From Brachionus plicatilis (Eukaryota > Rotifera > Eurotatoria > Ploima > Brachionidae), in contig QEOQ01000114.1 in NCBI GenBank assembly GCA_010279815.1, positions 904,203 through 968,202 of the forward strand: a stretch of 64,000 nucleotides of DNA, written 5' to 3'. Position numbers and translations under genes: made by a program. Shown piece by piece: positions 59,478-64,000 of this stretch. A model generated the notes under the pieces. The model did no database searches, was not told the DNA's origin, and saw nothing but the letters and a program-made list of their open reading frames with translations. Within the stretch, counting starts at the first letter, position 1; each line of letters starts with the position of its first letter.

Positions 59478-60877
59478 TTCTAGTGTTGGACTTTACTATA
59501 ACAATTTTGAGTTCATTGGTAGTTGCATTTTTTTTTTTTCTTTCGATATATTAATTTTTGTTAGATTCTCTCAAACGAATGATTGAAACAAGATAAATAA
59601 TCTTTATCAGAAAAACAACAGTTTGTTAGAATTTATCAAAATAAAGCAAGGAAATAAAATTAAATTACAAAAATACAAAAATTTTAAAGTAAATTACAAA
59701 AATAAATAACAGTCTTTTTTTTAAAAATAAAACGCTAATATTTGCCTTCACTTTGATAAAATAATTTCACTAGAAGATTCACGTTTAAAACATAAATATC
59801 CGGTTTCGTATCGGGTTCAGGTAATTAACTCAATAAATTCTTATTTAAAATTATCTTGGTTTAATTAATCGAACCGGTATTTGGATACAATATTAATTAT
59901 TATTCAAATAGTTTTACTAGTGTTAAAATGTGACAAATAGCTAAATTTTTTTTAAAGAAAACTATACTACTTCATATTTAATTTTAATACTTTATTTGAA
60001 GATTGGTAAAAGAAATTTATTGAAATTCGAATGCATGGAGTTAGAAAATCAAATAAATTTCTTTTTGAATGATGGACATGTTAAATTAAAGTTCAATTTA
60101 ACTAATTTTTTTGAATTAAGAGAAAAAATAAATAACTCTTTTATGTTTGGTAAATTCGAGTTTTATTTTATATCCTATTACTTTATTTTAAAGATTTCAA
60201 TTATGCAAAATGCGACATTATGTAGTTATTTTACTACAAAAAATATGTCCTTCTAAAATTTTTGCTCAAGTCTTCATCTTCAAGAAAAGATTCCAGGAAG
60301 ATTACTTATTGATATGTCAATGCATTCGAATTTCAATAAATTTCTTTTACCAATCTTCAAATAAAGTATTAAAATTAAATATGAAGTAGTATAGTTTTCT
60401 TTAAAAAAAATTTAGCTATTTGTCACATTTTAACACTAGTAAAACTATTTGAATAATAATTAATATTGTATCCAAATACCGGTTCGATTAATTAAACCAA
60501 GATAATTTTAAATAAGAATTTATTGAGTTAATTACCTGAACCCGATACGAAACCGGATATTTATGTTTTAAACGTGAATCTTCTAGTGAAATTATTTTAT
60601 CAAAGTGAAGGCAAATATTAGCGTTTTATTTTTAAAAAAAAGACTGTTATTTATTTTTGTAATTTACTTTAAAATTTTTGTATTTTTGTAATTTAATTTT
60701 ATTTCCTTGCTTTATTTTGATAAATTCTAACAAACTGTTGTTTTTCTGATAAAGATTATTTATCTTGTTTCAATCATTCGTTTGAGAGAATCTAACAAAA
60801 ATTAATATATCGAAAGAGAAAAAAAAATGCAACTACCAATGAACTCAAAATTGTTATAGTAAAGTCCAACACTAGAA
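59478..60877. mobile_element. 1.4-kb near-perfect palindrome (long inverted arms)
   Basis: Left arm 59478-60036 (559 bp, starts TTCTAGTGTTGGACTTTACT) and right arm 60320-60877 (558 bp, ends with the complement) match almost base for base, with only a few indels in A or T runs. A 283-bp spacer (60037-60319) lies between. The frame 59996-60256 crosses the left arm end into the spacer and gives an 86-codon ORF with no recognised motif. The arms could be TIRs of a fold-back transposon or the product of an inverted duplication. Confidence 0.85.
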
Positions 60878-61204
60878 TATAACATGAAAAATCTTTATTG
60901 AGTGCTTAAATAAGATTCTTTAATCTTTTATTCCTAATAATCAAAACAATTCTAGTTTATTTTTTTAGATTTTTCATATCGGAAGTTAACACTTTTTCTT
61001 AAAATTAATTTATTTTTTAGAATAATTGAAAAAGAAACCAATTTCCGTCTGACATGTCACTAGAAATATATTTAATTTAAAAGTTTCTATGAAGATGATA
61101 ATTTCAAATTATCATTTTGCCTCTTGGTCAAGTTTGATTATTACAGTCCCATTTTTAGATTCTGTTCCTTTTTTTTTTTTATTACAATTACTTAATTAAA
61201 TTAA

Positions 61205-61297
61205 TTGAAAACTCTTGTTTTTCTAATTAAGATGATTCGTTTGAGAGAAAAAAAAATGCAACTACCTATGAACTCAAGATTGTTTTAGTGACCTAAA
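61205..61297 (+). repeat. Partial extra copy of the palindrome's outer end
   Basis: GATTCGTTTGAGAGAAAAAA through ATGCAACTACCTATGAACTC and AGATTGTTTTAGTGACC matches the outer part of the right arm (about 60776-60865), with several changes and the last 15 bases missing. Confidence 0.65.
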
Positions 61298-61565
61298 ATT
61301 AGAGCTTCCCAGAAAACGACCTTAAAATAGAGCTTCCTAGAAAAGGACCTTGAAATAGAGCTCTCCAGAAATTGACCTTAAAATATAGCTTCCCAGAAAA
61401 TGACCTTAAAAAAGAACTCCTTAGATAAGGACATTAAAATAGAGCTCCACAGAAAAGGCTTTTAGAAGAGGCGTTTCCAAAAAAAAACCTTAATAAAGGC
61501 TTACCCGAAAAAGGGCCTAAATTTAGAGCTTCCCTAAAAGGACATTAAAATAGAGCTTCCCAGAT
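61298..61565 (+). repeat. Degenerate minisatellite, about 32-bp period
   Basis: Eight to nine units of the type AAAATAGAGCTTCCCAGAAA followed by AGGACCTTA, with many substitutions. It follows directly on the partial palindrome end. Confidence 0.75.
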
Positions 61566-62637
61566 TATTCGATTGTCAATATTTAAAAAAAAAAATTTAG
61601 TTTTCCAAATAGAAAAATCTAAAAATAAAAAATCAGAATTGGTTTGACAATTTCATCTCTGGTAATTTGAATATGATATTTTTGATTCTGACTTATCTTT
61701 ATCTTCTCAAATCCTAAATTGATAGCTTTATTTAAGAATAATATTTGTATTTCTATTTGAACTAATACCATTTGCCCATCAGAAAATGATTAAAGTAAAG
61801 TTATTTTTAGTTTGTTGACTTTGATATGAAAATTCCTCTGATTTTGGAAATAATTTTTCGGATCCAAAAACAAAAATCGACATATTTGAATTTAAACAAG
61901 TGCCCACCTCCCCATAAATATTTATTTATATTGCATAAGGTTGAGCTTTGATTTTTTTTTAATTCTGTTTATGAGCTAGTAAAAAGGGTACTAAAGGATA
62001 TTTGTATAATTTTTTCCCTTGTATTTAATTTTGCTTTTTAAAAATCAACATTTAAAATTTTACGTTTTTGTTCCCGTATTATTCAAAAGTAAGGTTTAAA
62101 ACTATAAATTCCCTTGAATTGAATCTCTGTAATTAATGAATTATTACCAGGTAATTAAATTTTTCAAAATTTTGAACAATTTTATTTAAAAATTAAAAAA
62201 ACTAATTCAAAGATAAAAAAAATTTTTTTAAAATGTGTGTTTGTCTAAAGTAATAAATCAAAAAAAATAACCCTTGTCAAAATTGCCGCAAATGAAAAAG
62301 TTTGAACTAATGATTTTAATTATCTTCTTTATATTATACTTTTCATTCTTAAAGCGAAGTAACAAATCCGTTCGACACGTTAATACAAATTCTTTATTTT
62401 TATTCTTTACTCATTGGCAAATAAGGGTTTAATTTTAAATTAGATTTATATTAACAAAACACTAGATAAATTAAAGAAATCCTGGGAGAAGCCCTGGTTT
62501 ACTGAATGTAAACAAGCCTTAATACTTTAAAATTAGAATTAAGTAGTTCAAATTATTTTGAATTAACTCACTGTGAAAATACTAATTTTGTAATTCAAAT
62601 CATTTTTTACTAAAATTACAGCATAAAACTGAACATT
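61566..62637. other. Non-coding, AT-rich
   Basis: No gene seen; no strong repeat apart from those named at the edges. Confidence 0.35.
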
Positions 62638-62909
62638 GCAAAATTTACCCCCAAATATTTTTTTAAAAAATAAATTTGAAACATCGCACTTTTGAATGCA
62701 TTTTCAAAGTTGTATGTAAAATTATTATAAAACACAAAAGAACATACCATATATTTAGTAAAATAATACAAAATAATAGTAATAATTTCAAAAAAATAAT
62801 TAAATTTTCAGTTAATATAATATTATTAAATCAATAAATCCAATTCAGTAAATTAATTAAAAAGAAAAAGCAAAAATATTTATTTATTCAGTAAATTTAT
62901 TGAATTTTA
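62638..62909. repeat. Repeat pair partner of 57653-57868
   Basis: 62638-62767 is the inverse of 57740-57868 (shared GGGGGTAAATTTTGCAA / TTGCAAAATTTACCCCC and AAACATCGCACTTTTGAATG). 62847-62909 repeats 57653-57716 in direct orientation (AGCAAAAATATTTATTTATT). Confidence 0.75.
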
Positions 62910-62926
62910 GTTAACTGACAGTAAAA

Positions 62927-63145
62927 TTAGTGTTTGATGAGTGCTCTTTTAGCATTTTTCGGGCGTCCAGGCCTACGCGTATCGGACTCCGTTTCGAAAG
63001 TGCCTTGAGGGTTGTATATTTTTCCAAAACCACGCGTTTTCTTATAAACAGGTGCCTCGATTTCTTCAGCTTCAACGTCAGTATTACCGCTACGAAAATA
63101 ACTTATTCGCTGCTCAGATGATGTCGTATTGTTATTATGATTAGC
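62927..63145 (-). pseudogene. Element N-terminal remnant with AT-hook-like motif
   Basis: A GC-richer minus-strand frame of about 70 codons runs from about 63145 to a TAA at 62927. It contains IEAPVYKKTRGFGKIYNPQG and RRPGRPKNAKRALIKH. The R-P-G-R-P-K core is AT-hook-like. The KKTRGFGKIY block matches KSRGTGKIY in the ORF at 41763. It may start after the acceptor-like TTTTTAG at about 63146. Confidence 0.5.
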
Positions 63146-63369
63146 TAAAAAATAATTTTGCTGACCAATTTAATATTCTGCTGATGAACAAATAATTTTC
63201 TGAATAAAATTTACTGATGGGATAATCATTTTTACTAAATAAAATATTATATTTACTGATTAATTCTATTATTTTTAGTGAAGCAATAATCATAGGCCAA
63301 ATTTCATTTAATTTCAAATTTTTAATGTTCAAATTTATTTAAATTATTAAATTAATTGAATAAAAATTA
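63146..63369. other. Non-coding, AT-rich
   Basis: Repeated CTGAT/ACTGATGGGATAATC and TTTACTGATT words, the inverse of the CAGTAAAT words at 57590-57720. Confidence 0.35.
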
Positions 63370-63725
63370 GTGTTGGCATCCAGAGGAACAGAGGGGCCTC
63401 CGGAGAAAAATTGCCAGATTCACGGAGCCGGAAACGGGTGCGGAAAATTTTAGCAAAAAAGGTTCCAGAGACGGAGAAAAAAAACAGTTGTGGAAACGGT
63501 AACGGAAAAATAAACGGTGACCTCGAAAATAACGGAGATATTAACGGTGAACCCCGGCGGATCCGAGATATAAACGGTGACAATAATCGGAGACGAAGGT
63601 TGGAACGGAGAAAAATTCCGGAGACGGCAACGGAAAAAGGTAAATGCACGGGTCCTCCGGATTTAACGGAGTATTTAACGGAGAATCCGAACGGAGCGGA
63701 GGACCTAAACAGAGAGGAGAAATAA
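63370..63725. repeat. GC-rich, ACGG-rich low-complexity island
   Basis: Purine-rich on the plus strand with roughly seventeen ACGG words (AACGGAGA, AACGGTGA, AACGGAAA) spaced irregularly. Both strands are open for about 100 codons, which is a by-product of the composition. It looks like a decayed short tandem repeat, not a gene. Confidence 0.6.
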
Positions 63726-64000
63726 ATCGAAGAGAACAACCGAAATTGAGCAATTGACCAAAGCTTACAAAATAAAGATGATATCGCAAGAAAAAAACCG
63801 AGTGATATTTGCAGCAAGCATTCTTTAGACTTCTAGAATTTTGCCATCGCTTTTTTGTTTTAAAAAGTTTGGTCAAAAAAGAATTAATTATCTGAATAAT
63901 TTTTTTATTTTTTTTGGAAAAAATAGAAATGACTTTTTATTAAATTTTTTTAACACCTGATGTAATAGTTAATTTAATTAAATTTAATTTATAAGATAAA
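63726..64000. other. Non-coding, AT-rich window end
   Basis: No gene seen. Confidence 0.35.

Noticed and set aside
62930..63121. Plus-strand 63-codon ORF at 62930-63121.
   Set aside because: The minus strand of the same stretch has the shared KxRGxGKIY block and AT-hook-like motif, so the plus-strand frame is its shadow.
63411..63876. ORFs of 104 to 156 codons on both strands in the ACGG-rich island.
   Set aside because: Both strands are open because of composition, and neither shows domain-like residue patterns.

Overview
The window looks like nuclear DNA of a small invertebrate. It is very AT-rich, it has short introns with GT-AG ends (59 and 68 bp in the best gene family), its genes are few and far apart, and much of the rest is decayed transposons. 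Non-LTR retrotransposons, Tc1, animal Tnp2-like, DDE/SWIM and MULE-like elements and many TA-flanked palindromic MITEs are all visible. A rotifer of the Brachionus type would fit, but nothing in the sequence proves it. No bacterial operon, CRISPR array, rRNA or convincing tRNA was seen.

Five gene models look intact and two more are plausible. (1) Four copies of a three-exon gene for a proline/valine repeat protein (PVPV family): two on the minus strand (615-1716, 12655-13798) and two on the plus strand (21230-22332, 43179-44284). Each sits in duplicated flanking DNA. A 19-nt first exon starts an FG-containing N-terminus, followed by a tandem [14 protein letters not shown] array and a long PVPVPxPVPVP domain. 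(2) A single-exon NmrA-like NAD(P)-binding protein (15847-16740, minus). (3) A three-exon, 1,586-residue coiled-coil protein (47990-56653, minus), whose two large introns both carry related MITEs. (4) A two-exon serine/threonine-rich membrane protein (35109-35692, minus) and (5) a multi-exon membrane-protein-like gene (31385-32140, plus), both less certain.

Layout: 0.3-4.7 kb, PVPV copy A with a LINE inserted beside it. 5-11.4 kb, two tandem decayed Tnp2-like transposases. 12.4-15.6 kb, PVPV copy B, the unoccupied partner of the first duplication, ending at a MITE. 15.8-16.7 kb, NmrA-like gene. 17.2-18.5 kb, an IS630/Tc1-superfamily element with TIRs and TA target sites. 19 kb, a LINE fragment. 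21-23 kb, PVPV copy C. 23-29 kb, an accessory desert with retroelement relics, a 295-bp MITE, a 1.36-kb fold-back element and a 41-bp minisatellite.

29-35.7 kb holds a compact mixed cluster: two membrane-protein-like genes, a decayed double homeodomain gene, a small lysine-rich ORF, a DDE transposase with a SWIM zinc finger, a ubiquitin-hydrolase-like fragment and a membrane protein. 36.4-40.1 kb has a Tc1 pseudogene, a LINE and a decayed DUF3987 gene, one against the next. 41.2-42.7 kb has a MULE-like TIR element and a Tc1 fragment. 43-45 kb is PVPV copy D. 45-48 kb has a fold-back element nested in a GACCGGTC-rich repeat, and tandem palindromes. 48-56.7 kb is the coiled-coil gene. 57-64 kb is repeat-rich, dominated by a 1.4-kb near-perfect palindrome, a minisatellite and an ACGG-rich island.

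All family assignments come from reading motifs by eye. No database or alignment was run. Some frameshifts fall in homopolymers and could be assembly errors.
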